A DNA stretch of 64,000 nt from JBAZMA01 sp041649995 (GTDB taxonomy: Bacteria; Omnitrophota; Gorgyraeia; Velamenicoccales; Velamenicoccaceae). The DNA lies in the NCBI GenBank assembly GCA_041649995.1, contig JBAZMA010000002.1:1-64000 (forward strand). Reading direction: 5' to 3'. The notes below the pieces were generated by a model. It made no database searches, was not told where the DNA came from, and saw only the letters and a program-made list of their open reading frames with translations. Position 1 is the stretch's first letter. The number at the start of each line of letters is the position of its first letter. Positions 25,474-33,780 of the stretch are shown piece after piece. Position numbers and translations under genes: made by a program.

Positions 25474-25498
25474 CACCCGGCAATGACCGGGTTTTTTT
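25474..25498 (+). terminator. terminator after the beta-barrel gene
   Basis: ACCCGG pairs with CCGGGT around a short loop, then a run of T. Confidence 0.75.
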
Positions 25499-25580
25499 GT
25501 TAAAAAATTTAGCAGGCCGATTCTTCACTCTTAATTTTTTATTCTCTTTGGTATAATGACGGGCAAAGGGGGGTGGAAGC

Positions 25581-26450
25581 ATGTTGACAGAAGCATTCAG
25601 GCAGAAGGTCATCAAAGCGCAGCGCGGTGAGCTCTCGGAATACCTGATCTATGGGCGCCTGATCAAAGACTCCGGGGCCAGGCGGCACGCGGAAACATTA
25701 AAGAAAATTGCCGAAGATGAGCTCAAACATCACGATTTTTTTAAAAGCCTTTCAGGACAGGATGTCCGGCCTTATCCCCTGAAAGTATGGTGGTATGTGT
25801 TTTTGGCCAGGCTCCTGGGTTTGAATTTCGCCCTCAGGCTCCTGGAGAGCGGGGAAGACCTTGTCCAGGAGGATTATAACCGGTTGCGCGAGATTTCCAG
25901 CGGCATGGATGAGATCATCCGCGATGAAAAAGAGCATGAAATACAATTGCTGGGATTGCTGGATGAGGAACGCCTGGCTTATGCCGGGTCCATGGTTTTG
26001 GGATTGAATGACGCGCTCGTGGAATTAACAGGGGCGCTGGTGGGTTTCACCCTGGCCTTGCAGAAGACGCGCCTGGTCGCCATTGTCGGGCTGATCACCG
26101 GAATCGCGGCTTCCATGTCTATGGCTGCCGCTGAATACCTGTCCACTAAACACGAAGACACCGGCAAGAATCCGCTGAAGGCAAGCTTGTATACGGGCAT
26201 GGCTTACGTGCTGACGGTTGTTGTCCTGATCCTGCCTTATTTTTTATTTACGAATATCTATCTCTGCCTGGCCTGGGTGGTGTGCGGCGCCCTTTTGGTG
26301 GTTTTTCTTTTCACCTATTATATTTCCGTGGCCAAGGGTTTGAATTTTAAGGCGAGATTCCTGGAGATGGCCGGTTTGAGCGTCAGCATTGCCGCCGTGA
26401 ATTTTGCCTTCGGCCTTCTCATCCGCAAGGTGTTTGGCATAGAGGTGTGA
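25581..26450 (+). CDS. rubrerythrin-like / VIT1 (CCC1) fusion, membrane iron or manganese protein
   Basis: 289 residues. Residues about 1-135 form a ferritin-like domain with ligand pairs in GELSEYLIYGRL, AEDELKHHDFF (ExxH) and RDEKEHEIQLL (ExxH). Residues about 140-289 form a VIT1/CCC1 transporter domain, with NDALVELTGALVGFTLAL and SMAAAEYLSTK. This is the layout of MbfA-type proteins, which export iron to prevent toxicity. The diiron domain may oxidise or sense the metal before transport. A GGGGGTGG sequence precedes the ATG. Confidence 0.9.
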   Translation: MLTEAFRQKVIKAQRGELSEYLIYGRLIKDSGARRHAETLKKIAEDELKHHDFFKSLSGQDVRPYPLKVWWYVFLARLLGLNFALRLLESGEDLVQEDYNRLREISSGMDEIIRDEKEHEIQLLGLLDEERLAYAGSMVLGLNDALVELTGALVGFTLALQKTRLVAIVGLITGIAASMSMAAAEYLSTKHEDTGKNPLKASLYTGMAYVLTVVVLILPYFLFTNIYLCLAWVVCGALLVVFLFTYYISVAKGLNFKARFLEMAGLSVSIAAVNFAFGLLIRKVFGIEV

Positions 26451-26464
26451 ACAGGGGAGATAGA

Positions 26465-26908
26465 CAATTAAGAATTAAAAATGAAGAATGAAGAATGGGT
26501 TTACGGCTAAGAGCGAAGGGCGTATGGCATATAGCTTATCGAAACCGAGGGACGAAAGCACGAGGGACGAATCAGTCAACAGGCCACGGGCCACAGTCCA
26601 CCGCCAGAGTTAACGTGAGGACGTTCGCATCCTTCGGATGCTCGGACGTGAGGACGTGCGGACGTACTGAAAGACGAGAGACGAAGGCACGAAAGCGCGA
26701 AGGACGAAACCAGTCCACAGTCGACGGTCGATAGGCTACAGTTCAAGAACCAATTAAGAATGAAGAATGGGTTTACGGCTAAGAGCGAAGGGCGTATGGC
26801 AAATGGCTTATAGCAAAAGCGGAGTCAGAAGCAGTTGTCAAAAGTCCGAAGGCTGAAATCAGAACTCCGAATTCAGAATTCGGAAATCGGAAAACTGAAG
26901 ACTGACAC
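26465..26908. repeat. two composite 7-mer/8-mer tandem arrays
   Basis: An in-phase heptamer run (from CAATTAA at 26465 to about 26541) is followed by octamer words (12 in exact phase at 26615-26710, for example CGTGAGGA, CGTGCGGA, GCACGAAA). The same heptamer block then restarts at 26751 and continues into CNGAANT words (11 in phase at 26832-26908). The blocks have the same order as at 50887-51217. This 480-base gap has no plausible gene. Confidence 0.85.
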
Positions 26909-26934
26909 CCTTCCTTATTAAGCAGAAAGTCTTC

Positions 26935-27405
26935 ATGAAACAGTCTACCTTTGATCTTTTGGCTGTTCTCGCGCTGTCTTTTGTTCCGGGATTGCCTCAT
27001 CTGTATCTCAAAAAATACAAGAAGGCCGTCAGCCTGCTTTTTATCAGCGCCGGCATCGTCCTGACGCTTCTTCTCTCAAATTCCTATGTCTCAGGCGTCT
27101 TGATGTTTATCATTTATGCCGTTACGGCCATACCTTCAGGGGTGGAAGCCTACCAGCTTTGCCGTTATGGAAGGCAAACCCTGGACATCAGCTCGCGCTG
27201 GTATGTCCTGCTTTTATTGTGGTGGACAGGGTTTTCCGCTGTGCCTCTTTTGTGGCAGAGCAACAGGTTTTCCCGGTTTTCCAAGGTCGTCCTGACGTTC
27301 CTAGTCGCCGTTATGGCCGTCCTCTTTTTTTCGTTTCTGGTCTATTACTGGAAATTTCTGGAAGATTTTTTGACCTGTCTGTTATCCCGGCGCTGCGGTT
27401 ATTAA
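26935..27405 (+). CDS. small multi-TM membrane protein (TM2-like opening)
   Basis: 156 residues with five hydrophobic segments. The opening LSFVPGLPHLYLKKYKKAVSLLFISAGIVL resembles the PGxGHLYLGxxxKGxxLL start of TM2-type proteins, but it is longer and no domain is certain. Its start lies right after the tandem array. A strong terminator follows. The function is unknown. Confidence 0.6.
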   Translation: MKQSTFDLLAVLALSFVPGLPHLYLKKYKKAVSLLFISAGIVLTLLLSNSYVSGVLMFIIYAVTAIPSGVEAYQLCRYGRQTLDISSRWYVLLLLWWTGFSAVPLLWQSNRFSRFSKVVLTFLVAVMAVLFFSFLVYYWKFLEDFLTCLLSRRCGY

Positions 27406-27426
27406 AAGCTTCTTATCGTGATGCCC

Positions 27427-27462
27427 AAAAAAGCCCGCGAGAAAATTCCCGCGGGCTTTTTT
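27427..27462. terminator. bidirectional terminator
   Basis: AAAAAAGCCCGCG pairs with CGCGGGCTTTTTT around a short AT-rich loop, between convergent genes. Confidence 0.9.
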
Positions 27463-27478
27463 CATCTTTTGGGCCGCT

Positions 27479-28015
27479 TTAGTCTTCTTTTTCCGGCGGT
27501 TCTTCCATGCGCATCAAACCCTGGCCCATGGATCGCCTTCCTTTTCCCGTCCCTTTTAAGGATTCCTTGACCTTCTGAACCTGGTCCTTGGTCAACGCGC
27601 CTTTTAAGTCCACGTAACCTTTGATCAGTTCTTTTGTCCGCTGTTTCTTAAGATCGTATTTTTTCTCTATGATTTCGGCGATAGCTTTCATGTCAACGGT
27701 GTCTTTGTCAAGGGCGTCTAAGAGATCGAGTCCGAGTGTTTTGATTTCCGCCTCCTTCAAGACAGCGCTTTTTTTCACGCGCAATTTAATCTGCTTGATG
27801 GATTTTATCTGTTCATCGCTGAGGCCGATCTCGCCGGCGTTCGCCAGCAGATAATGGGCTTTGTAGTAAAATTTATCTTCCGCGTCCATCTTTTTGTCCA
27901 TCTGTCCCATCATGGCGGGGCAGCTCTGCGTCATCCGGTCATCGGCCCAAGCCTGGGTGGAAAAAGCCGCGAAGGCGAATGCGAAGAGAAACAGCAAAAG
28001 ATTGATTTTTTTCAT
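27479..28015 (-). CDS. Spy/CpxP-like periplasmic protein
   Basis: 178 residues from the ATG with AAGGAG upstream. A signal peptide (MKKINLLLFLFAFAFAAFSTQAWA) is followed by a helical protein with LSDEQIKSIKQIKLRVKKSAV and LTKDQVQKVKESL, matching the two LTxxQ-type motifs of Spy/CpxP chaperones and metal-resistance proteins. An HYLL segment and a Met-rich tail (SMGQGLMRMEEP) could bind metal. It is divergent from the ArsR-type regulator, so a shared metal-stress context is possible; that is an inference. Confidence 0.8.
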   Translation of the reverse strand: MKKINLLLFLFAFAFAAFSTQAWADDRMTQSCPAMMGQMDKKMDAEDKFYYKAHYLLANAGEIGLSDEQIKSIKQIKLRVKKSAVLKEAEIKTLGLDLLDALDKDTVDMKAIAEIIEKKYDLKKQRTKELIKGYVDLKGALTKDQVQKVKESLKGTGKGRRSMGQGLMRMEEPPEKED

Positions 28016-28142
28016 GGCAGGCTCCTTGGTGAGGTTCGTTGAAGAATCAGTGTAGAACAAAGAAGCCTGAAAGCGCGATAGCCGGGCTCCGTTTTTTCCT
28101 GTTGGAATTCCGCCAGACTTCTTTTTGCGTTTTCGGCCGTTG

Positions 28143-28191
28143 TTGACATGGGAGGGCTGCGTGAGGTAAAATTATATAACAATATGGTTAT
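28143..28191 (+). promoter_or_regulatory. promoter and ArsR-type operator
   Basis: TTGACA (28143-28148) and TAAAAT (28167-28172) are 18 bases apart. An inverted repeat ATAAC-6-GTTAT (28176-28191) overlaps the likely start of transcription, just before the ArsR-type gene. The position and sequence suit autorepression by an ArsR/SmtB protein. Confidence 0.6.
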
Positions 28192-28207
28192 TTGTTAGGG
28201 AGGGTTG

Positions 28208-28549
28208 ATGGGCCTCGAGCGGATTTTAAAGGCGCTGGCGGACAAAAACAGGATCAGGATCATAAAGCTTCTGGAAAACAGGCGCATGTGCGTCTGCCAA
28301 CTGGCCTTTGTCCTGGGCGTGACGCAGCCAAGCGTTTCCCGCCATTTGAAAAAACTTTGCGCCACCGGGCTGGTCCAGGGGCGTCAGGAAGGTTTCTGGA
28401 CGTACTATTGCCTTGGAAGGCCGCGGGGGCCGGGAAAAACTCTTTTGGAGTGTGTTTGCCGCTGGCTCGAAGATGAAGATGTGGTTGCCAAGGACCGAAA
28501 GAAGCTCACGACAAAGGAATTCGGCAAAGTTTGTGATAAAAGAGATTAA
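28208..28549 (+). CDS. ArsR-family metal(loid)-responsive repressor
   Basis: 113 residues. A winged helix-turn-helix (ILKALADKNRIRIIKLLENRRMCVCQLAFVLGVTQPSVSRHLKKL) carries the CVC metal-thiolate motif in the ArsR alpha3 position. Two further cysteines (CVC in LLECVCRW) lie near the C-terminus. It should leave its operator when As(III), Sb(III) or a soft metal binds. AGGGAGGG precedes the ATG; a TTG directly before it is an alternative start. It heads the operon with the Cys-rich peptide and the permease. Confidence 0.9.
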   Translation: MGLERILKALADKNRIRIIKLLENRRMCVCQLAFVLGVTQPSVSRHLKKLCATGLVQGRQEGFWTYYCLGRPRGPGKTLLECVCRWLEDEDVVAKDRKKLTTKEFGKVCDKRD

Positions 28550-28588
28550 AGTCAAAAGCATATTTTGCTCGAGGGAAAAGGAGGTTTT

Positions 28589-28735
28589 ATGTCGGATCAA
28601 AAGGGAATTTCGAAAGAGAAGAAGGGTTTTTTGAAGAGATGGCTGGATCGCATGGATGAAAAGCTGGCAAAGAGAGCGAAATCTTCCTGTTGTTGTCAAA
28701 AACAGGGCGGGGGAGATAAGAAATCATGCTGTTAG
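28589..28735 (+). CDS. 48-residue Cys-rich peptide between arsR-like and permease genes
   Basis: MSDQKGISKEKKGFLKRW begins a basic, Lys-rich peptide that ends with CCC, then QKQGGG, then a terminal SCC. An excellent AAAAGGAGG lies 5-6 bases before the ATG, and its stop overlaps the permease start by 10 bases, so it is a real, coupled gene. Five cysteines in the last 16 residues suggest a soft metal or metalloid carrier that passes ions to the permease. The function is inferred from the composition and position only. Confidence 0.8.
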   Translation: MSDQKGISKEKKGFLKRWLDRMDEKLAKRAKSSCCCQKQGGGDKKSCC

Positions 28736-29691
28736 AACTTGTTGACCGCCTGGTTTATGGTCTCTTGGGGTTGGATAAGAGCCTGCCGTCCACGCAGGCC
28801 TTGCATTTTTTTATCTATGACTCGGTCAAGATCCTTTGTCTTTTGTTCACGATGATCTTTGCGATCGGGGTTTTGCGCACTTACCTGCCCCAGAAGAAGA
28901 TCAGGCTGTGGATGAATAAGAGGGGGGCGGCGGGATATTTTTTTGCATCGTTGTTCGGGGCCGTTACTCCCTTTTGTTCCTGTTCTTCGATTCCTTTCTT
29001 TTTCGGTTTTTTGGAAGCGGGTATTCCTCTGGGCGTCGCGCTTTCCTTTTTGATCACGTCCCCGATCATCAATGAATACCTTGTGGTTTTGATGCTGGGA
29101 TTTTTCGGATGGAAGATCACGCTGCTCTACATTTTTTCCGGGCTCACCCTGGGAACGGCCACGGGTTATATCCTGGGGAAGATGGGTTTTGAAAAACATC
29201 TGGAGAGAGATCTCGTTGAACGCAGGGAAAGCAGGGCTTGTCTTGTTGAGCCGGCCTACCGCACTTTTGAGTCCCGCCTTGTCTTCGGATGGACGGAGGC
29301 CGCTTGTATTGTCCGTAAGATCTGGATTTGGGTCCTGGCGGGCGTGGGGCTCGGCGCGTTTATCCATAATTATGTACCCCAGAGCCTTATTGAATCGGCC
29401 ATCTCCAGGACAGGTTTTTTCTCCGTGCCCATCGCCGTGTTTCTGGGCGTGCCTATGTACGGCAGCTGCGCGGCCATTGTCCCTATCGCCGTCGTCCTTT
29501 TCCAGAAAGGGATTCCCCTTGGGACGGCGCTGGCTTTTATGATGGCTGTTGCCGCCTTAAGCCTGCCGGAGGCCGTTATGTTGAGAAGGGCCATGCGCCT
29601 TCCGTTGATCCTGGTTTTCTTCGGTATCACGGCAGGTGCCATCATCATCACGGGCTATGTGTTCAATTTTCTGCAGCTTATTCTTTCGTAG
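28726..29691 (+). CDS. ArsP/DUF318-family permease
   Basis: 321 residues with eight TM helices in two related halves. The hallmark TPFCSCSSIPFFFGFLEAGIPLG is at about residues 84-106, with its counterpart GVPMYGSCAAIVPIAVVLFQKGIPLG in the second half. The family exports organoarsenicals and related compounds (ArsP_1). It overlaps the Cys-rich peptide gene by 10 bases and is under the ArsR-type promoter. Substrate not known. Confidence 0.9.
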   Translation: MLLELVDRLVYGLLGLDKSLPSTQALHFFIYDSVKILCLLFTMIFAIGVLRTYLPQKKIRLWMNKRGAAGYFFASLFGAVTPFCSCSSIPFFFGFLEAGIPLGVALSFLITSPIINEYLVVLMLGFFGWKITLLYIFSGLTLGTATGYILGKMGFEKHLERDLVERRESRACLVEPAYRTFESRLVFGWTEAACIVRKIWIWVLAGVGLGAFIHNYVPQSLIESAISRTGFFSVPIAVFLGVPMYGSCAAIVPIAVVLFQKGIPLGTALAFMMAVAALSLPEAVMLRRAMRLPLILVFFGITAGAIIITGYVFNFLQLILS

Positions 29692-29709
29692 GAAGAGACA
29701 ATAGAAAAA

Positions 29710-29970
29710 CAATTAAGAAATGGGCTTATGGCTAAGAGCGAAGGGCATAGCAAAAGCAGAAGACAGAAATCAGAAGACCGAAGCCGAATGTAGCTCTTTA
29801 GCTGATTAGCTGCTTAGTAAAAGGCGCTTCAATTGGATTTTTCAATTCTTCATTCTTAATTCTTAATTTTTAATTGTTTCTATGATTTGGGGTTTGGAAT
29901 TTGGAAATTAAGGCAGAAGAAGGGGGCTAGCTAGAACCTAAACCCTAGACCCTAAAAGTGAGGACGTGGG
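29710..29970. repeat. degenerate heptamer tandem array
   Basis: Heptamers run in phase from CAATTAA (29710) to about 29786 and from AATTCTT (29844) to 29955. The second run carries TTTGGAA and ACCCTAA words. A short octamer-like patch (TTAGCTGA/TTAGCTGC) lies between. It begins about 18 bases after the permease stop. Confidence 0.8.
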
Positions 29971-29999
29971 ACGTGCCGGCGCCTTTTCTCCTTTAGCGG

Positions 30000-30028
30000 T
30001 TGACTTTGTCTTTTTTTAAGACTAAACT
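30000..30028 (+). promoter_or_regulatory. promoter of corA
   Basis: TTGACT (30000-30005) and TAAACT (30023-30028) with a 17-base spacer, about 30 bases upstream of the corA ATG. Confidence 0.5.
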
Positions 30029-30060
30029 AAAAAAGATTTCAAGCGTCACAAAGGGGGCTT

Positions 30061-31035
30061 ATGCGGGAAGTATTTTTATTCCATCCGGAACAGGGATTGC
30101 AGACAGATCTTAACGCCCAGCAGATCGCCGAGGCGTTGAAGGACAACCGCAATCTTTTGTGGATGGATGTTACGGACATCGATGACGAGGATGTGGACCT
30201 CCTGACGGCCGCGTTCAATCTCCATCCCCTGACCGTCGAAGACCTCATCATGCCCAACGCGCGCACGAAGATCGAGAAATTCCAGGAATATTTTTTCCTG
30301 GTCATGTTCTCGCTGGAGGCGCACGAGAACCAGCCGCGCGGAAAGATCAAGACCACGGAACTTGACTGCTGCCTGGGCCGCAACTACCTGATCACCTGCC
30401 ACACCCAGCCCGTCACGCCTTTGTCTGTCTGTAAGGACCGCATCCGGAAACAGTCGCCGATCATCATGCAGGGCGCGGATATGCTTTTGTATGCCATCGT
30501 GGATTCCTGCGTGGACAGCTATTTTCCCGTCATCAATGATTTTGATAACCTCGTTGACGAGGTGAGCGACGAATTGTTCACCGATCCCACGCAAAAGACG
30601 CTCAAAAAGATCTATTACCTCAAGAACGATGTTATGTCTTTGCGCCGCACCATCGGGCCCCAGGCGGATGTCTTAAGCCTTATCGCGCGGGGGGATTTTG
30701 AGATGGTCGCGCCTTCCAACGCGATCTATTTCCGCAATGTCTATGACAATCTCATCCGTCTTAACGATATCGTGGGAACGTCGCGCGATATCATTACGGG
30801 CGCCATGGAGGCCTATGTGTCGGTCGTCTCCAACAGGTTGAATGAGATCATGAAAACCCTCACCGTCATCGCTACCATCATGATGCCTTTGACGTTGATC
30901 GCCAGTATTTACGGCATGAATTTCCGTTATATGCCGGAGTTGAACTTCAGATGGGGTTATCCCGCCGTCCTGCTCCTGATGTTCCTGGTGACGCTGGCGA
31001 TGCTGCATTATTTCAAGAGCAAGAAGTGGCTTTAG
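30061..31035 (+). CDS. corA: CorA-family magnesium/divalent-cation transporter
   Basis: 324 residues. A large cytoplasmic N-terminal domain (LDCCLGRNYLITCHTQPVTPL) is followed by the long helix and two C-terminal TM helices, with the pore signature YGMNF in LIASIYGMNFRYMPELNF at about residues 284-288. It ends in the usual basic tail KSKKWL. It forms a pentameric Mg2+ channel. AGGGGG lies before the ATG. A small membrane-protein gene follows 10 bases after its stop. Confidence 0.95.
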   Translation: MREVFLFHPEQGLQTDLNAQQIAEALKDNRNLLWMDVTDIDDEDVDLLTAAFNLHPLTVEDLIMPNARTKIEKFQEYFFLVMFSLEAHENQPRGKIKTTELDCCLGRNYLITCHTQPVTPLSVCKDRIRKQSPIIMQGADMLLYAIVDSCVDSYFPVINDFDNLVDEVSDELFTDPTQKTLKKIYYLKNDVMSLRRTIGPQADVLSLIARGDFEMVAPSNAIYFRNVYDNLIRLNDIVGTSRDIITGAMEAYVSVVSNRLNEIMKTLTVIATIMMPLTLIASIYGMNFRYMPELNFRWGYPAVLLLMFLVTLAMLHYFKSKKWL

Positions 31036-31045
31036 GAGAGTTGTC

Positions 31046-31231
31046 ATGCTGATCGGCATCATCTTCATTCTGGCCGGGATCCTGATCGCGATGTATCCGC
31101 CGCTGTTATCCCTGATCGTAGCGTCTCTTTTGATTTTTACAGGCGTGACCTTTTTCTATCTCGGGTATTCCTATAGAAAAGCGGCGCGTAAATCCGAAGA
31201 TCCCTTCATCAATTTCTTTTTCAGGTTCTAA
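31046..31231 (+). CDS. 61-residue two-TM membrane protein
   Basis: Two hydrophobic helices (about residues 2-17 and 20-42) followed by a basic and aromatic tail (YRKAARKSEDPFINFFFRF). AGGAGAG lies 5-6 bases before its ATG, and it sits 10 bases after corA, so it is in the corA transcript. It could be an accessory membrane peptide; no family is recognised. Confidence 0.65.
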   Translation: MLIGIIFILAGILIAMYPPLLSLIVASLLIFTGVTFFYLGYSYRKAARKSEDPFINFFFRF

Positions 31232-31270
31232 GGGTGGTTGTTTCCACTTTGGCCGCCGAAAGGAGAGTCC

Positions 31271-31657
31271 ATGTTGAGAAAAATTTGTATGGGATTACTG
31301 GGGATTGTTTTTGTCGTTCAAATGAACGGGTGCGTGGCGCTCGTGGGAGCGGCCGCCGGAGGCGCCGGAACGGCGACCTGGCTGGGCGGCAAGCTGATGG
31401 AAGATGTCAATACGACCATGGAACGGTCGCACAGGGCTTCCCGTTCCGCGACCAAGGCGCTGGGGATGACCGTGACAAAAGAAACGGTCAAGGACAGCGT
31501 GATCCAGCTTGTCGGGCAGACGGAGTTCGAAAGGCCGTTCTGGATCGATATCACGCCCGTCACAAGCAAACAAACCAGGATCGCCGTGCGGGTGGGAGTG
31601 CCGGGAGATAAAGAGGCCTCGCAGGAGCTTTTGGACAGGATCCTGTCCTATTTATGA
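31271..31657 (+). CDS. DUF3568-type lipoprotein
   Basis: 128 residues from the ATG after AAAGGAGAG. The signal peptide ends with a lipobox-like MNGC and a short Gly/Ala-rich start (VALVGAAAGGAGTATWLGGKLMED). Two beta strands with ERPFWIDITPVTSKQTRIAVRVG follow. This matches the small lipoproteins of the DUF3568 family. It may be part of the corA unit. Function unknown. Confidence 0.7.
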   Translation: MLRKICMGLLGIVFVVQMNGCVALVGAAAGGAGTATWLGGKLMEDVNTTMERSHRASRSATKALGMTVTKETVKDSVIQLVGQTEFERPFWIDITPVTSKQTRIAVRVGVPGDKEASQELLDRILSYL

Positions 31658-31704
31658 TTTTTTGTCTGATGAGAAGAAGCAGGAGGGGCAGGAAGAGGTG
31701 AAAC

Positions 31705-32091
31705 ATGATGATCTTAAAAAGACACGCGCATTGGCTGCTGCGCCTGGCAGTGGCTTCCATATTTCTTTACCACGGTTCTGGAAAATTTTTTGATCCTCAA
31801 GGCGCCGCCGCGATGCTCGCGCTGCCTTTGGCCCTGACCGTGATCGTGGCCCTGTGTGAAACAGTGGGGTCTTTCCTTGTGCTCCTGGGCGGGCTCGACC
31901 TGAGCCGCGGCATTATCACCCGTCTGGGCTGTATTCTGATCTTGCCCGTTATCCTGGGCGCGGCGTTGACCAAGCATTGGGGTCAGTGGAGTTTTTTGCC
32001 GTCCCAGACCCATCCCATGGGCGGTGTTGAGTTCCACGCGGTCATTCTGGTTATTCTGTTGTATCTGTTGATCCGAGGGAAAGAGGTCTAA
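31705..32091 (+). CDS. DoxX-family membrane protein
   Basis: 128 residues with four TM helices. The DoxX pattern LLRLAVASIFLYHGSGKFFDP is at the N-terminus and the Glu/Gly pair in ALCETVGSFLVLLGG follows. Late HPMGGVEFHAVILVILLYLLIRG matches DoxX/SURF4 proteins. It starts at a double ATG with AGAGGTG upstream, and ends at a strong terminator. Its specific role is not known. Confidence 0.85.
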   Translation: MMILKRHAHWLLRLAVASIFLYHGSGKFFDPQGAAAMLALPLALTVIVALCETVGSFLVLLGGLDLSRGIITRLGCILILPVILGAALTKHWGQWSFLPSQTHPMGGVEFHAVILVILLYLLIRGKEV

Positions 32092-32106
32092 TCCCCGTCA
32101 TGAATA

Positions 32107-32135
32107 AACCCGCCGTGAAAACGGCGGGTTTTTTT
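32107..32135. terminator. bidirectional terminator
   Basis: AACCCGCCGT pairs with ACGGCGGGTT, followed by T; it lies between convergent genes. Confidence 0.9.
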
Positions 32136-32162
32136 ATGCCTTAAAGTGCTTCCAAAAAAAAG

Positions 32163-33764
32163 CTAATCCTGCCACCAGGCCAGGCGCCGCGCTTCCACAG
32201 CCATCGGGGTAAACGGCGGGAGGTTGGCCAGGGTATTGTAGGATGTGTTGTAGGACCAGTTGCGGTTCGGGGCCGTATATTGGGGTTCTCCATATTGCCA
32301 TGCCCCGGAGGCAACATGGCTTTCCCAGAGTTCCACAAATGAGCCTTTGATGGTCAAGGCCGTCCCCGACCATTTTTCATGAAGCCGGGGGTAGTTTTCC
32401 AAACCGCCGTTGTAACTGCCTTCGCTGGAAGGCTCGACGCCGGCCACAAAAGCGCAGTTGATGGTCGTCGCGTTGGCGATACGCGAATTGACGCTGGAGG
32501 TGCTGTTGGAATCGTTCCAGTTGTTGGACAGAAGATTGAGGGCGTCGGCGATGATGGCCGTCGGCTTTTCGCTGACCGTGTTGTAATTGCCTTTGACATA
32601 AACAGGCTGGTTGGAGACCACGGTCAACCCGGCATTGCGGTCTATCTGAGAACCGTTCACCAATTCCACGCCTGGTTCAAAAGACCCCGCGTCTGTCCGG
32701 GTCACATACATCAGGCCGTTAGAGGGCAGATTGTTGGGACAGGCGCTGCCATCGCAGGTTCCTGAACGTCCGGAAAGTTTTTCCAGGTCTACTTTGGACA
32801 TCTTGACGTATTTACCCTCCCGGTTATTATAAAATGATGTTGTGCTGGTGATGGTGCCTGCCGGATAATCCGTTCCTTCCGCAAGCGCGACCCCGTTTTT
32901 CACAATGGTGTTGTCCGTAATGACGACGTTGGCGCGCGAGGCGTAATAACCCGAAGGCTGGATAGAGCCCACCGCGGGGGTTGTGAGATTTGTGACGCCG
33001 TGGGAAGCGCTCTGCACGGTCCCGTTCCAGCGTTCGGTTGAGTCCGCCAGCCACCCCGCGTCAGAGCTGTCCAGGCCGTCCATGGCCTCATATTGAGGAG
33101 AGCCCGGTTTGTTTTCGCGGATATTGACCGTTCCCCCCATGGGATCTTCGGGATCGTCCTTGCGCCTGTTGAGGATTTCGCCGGCGCTGCGGAAATAGAA
33201 AGAGTCGATGGTGAGCGTGTCCCGGGAATGAACGTAGATATCCTCGTTGGAATGGATGCGTCCGGAGAGCGTCATGGCGGCTCCGGGGAGGATCTCCAGG
33301 TCGTCGTTATAGAAGACCGCGTGCTGGAAAGTCGGGATGAGCCTGCGCGCGATGATCTGATGGACCGTGACCGTGATATCGCTGTTGGAGGGATGCGATG
33401 CCGTCGAGACGATCTCATAGTTGCAGACATAGATCTTCGTGTCGCCCTCGGTTACCAGCCGTTCATTCTGTTCAAGCCGGCTGATCGTGGAATTGACCGT
33501 GGCGTTGCCGAGGCTGGCGAACGTCGTCGTGGTCGTATAGGTCTGGGTGTCGGAGGTAATGACGAAATTGGCCAAATCCGCGGCGAAGGCGGCGATGGCG
33601 GCTTCCGTGGCGCCTTCGGCCATATAAAACGTTTCCGCCGTCAGGCGGCTGCGTTCGGCGATGTTCTGTTCCGAAATGGCCTTTGTCAGCAGGCTCGCCG
33701 CGTAGACAAGAAAAGAAACGACGACGAGATAGGAAACGATCAGGGCCTGTCCTTTTCTGTTCAT
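32163..33764 (-). CDS. PilX-like pilus-assembly/minor pilin protein, unusually long
   Basis: 533 residues. The N-terminus MNRKGQALIVSYLVVVSFLVYAASLLTKAI is a PilX-type start (short basic leader, then one TM helix), and the adjacent stretch ERSRLTAETFYMAEGATEAAIA is typical. A large Ser/Thr/Asn-rich extracytoplasmic region follows, with beta-helix-like phrases (SGRIHSNEDIYVHSRDTLTIDSFYF, VYVKGNYNT). PilX proteins are usually under 250 residues. It is the last gene of the three-gene pilin operon. Confidence 0.8.
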   Translation of the reverse strand: MNRKGQALIVSYLVVVSFLVYAASLLTKAISEQNIAERSRLTAETFYMAEGATEAAIAAFAADLANFVITSDTQTYTTTTTFASLGNATVNSTISRLEQNERLVTEGDTKIYVCNYEIVSTASHPSNSDITVTVHQIIARRLIPTFQHAVFYNDDLEILPGAAMTLSGRIHSNEDIYVHSRDTLTIDSFYFRSAGEILNRRKDDPEDPMGGTVNIRENKPGSPQYEAMDGLDSSDAGWLADSTERWNGTVQSASHGVTNLTTPAVGSIQPSGYYASRANVVITDNTIVKNGVALAEGTDYPAGTITSTTSFYNNREGKYVKMSKVDLEKLSGRSGTCDGSACPNNLPSNGLMYVTRTDAGSFEPGVELVNGSQIDRNAGLTVVSNQPVYVKGNYNTVSEKPTAIIADALNLLSNNWNDSNSTSSVNSRIANATTINCAFVAGVEPSSEGSYNGGLENYPRLHEKWSGTALTIKGSFVELWESHVASGAWQYGEPQYTAPNRNWSYNTSYNTLANLPPFTPMAVEARRLAWWQD

Positions 33765-33780
33765 GGTTGGATCACCGCCT

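Noticed and set aside
26465..26908. Insertion sequence or remnant of one
   Set aside because: No transposase fragment, terminal inverted repeats or target duplication could be found; the region is explained by 7-mer and 8-mer words.
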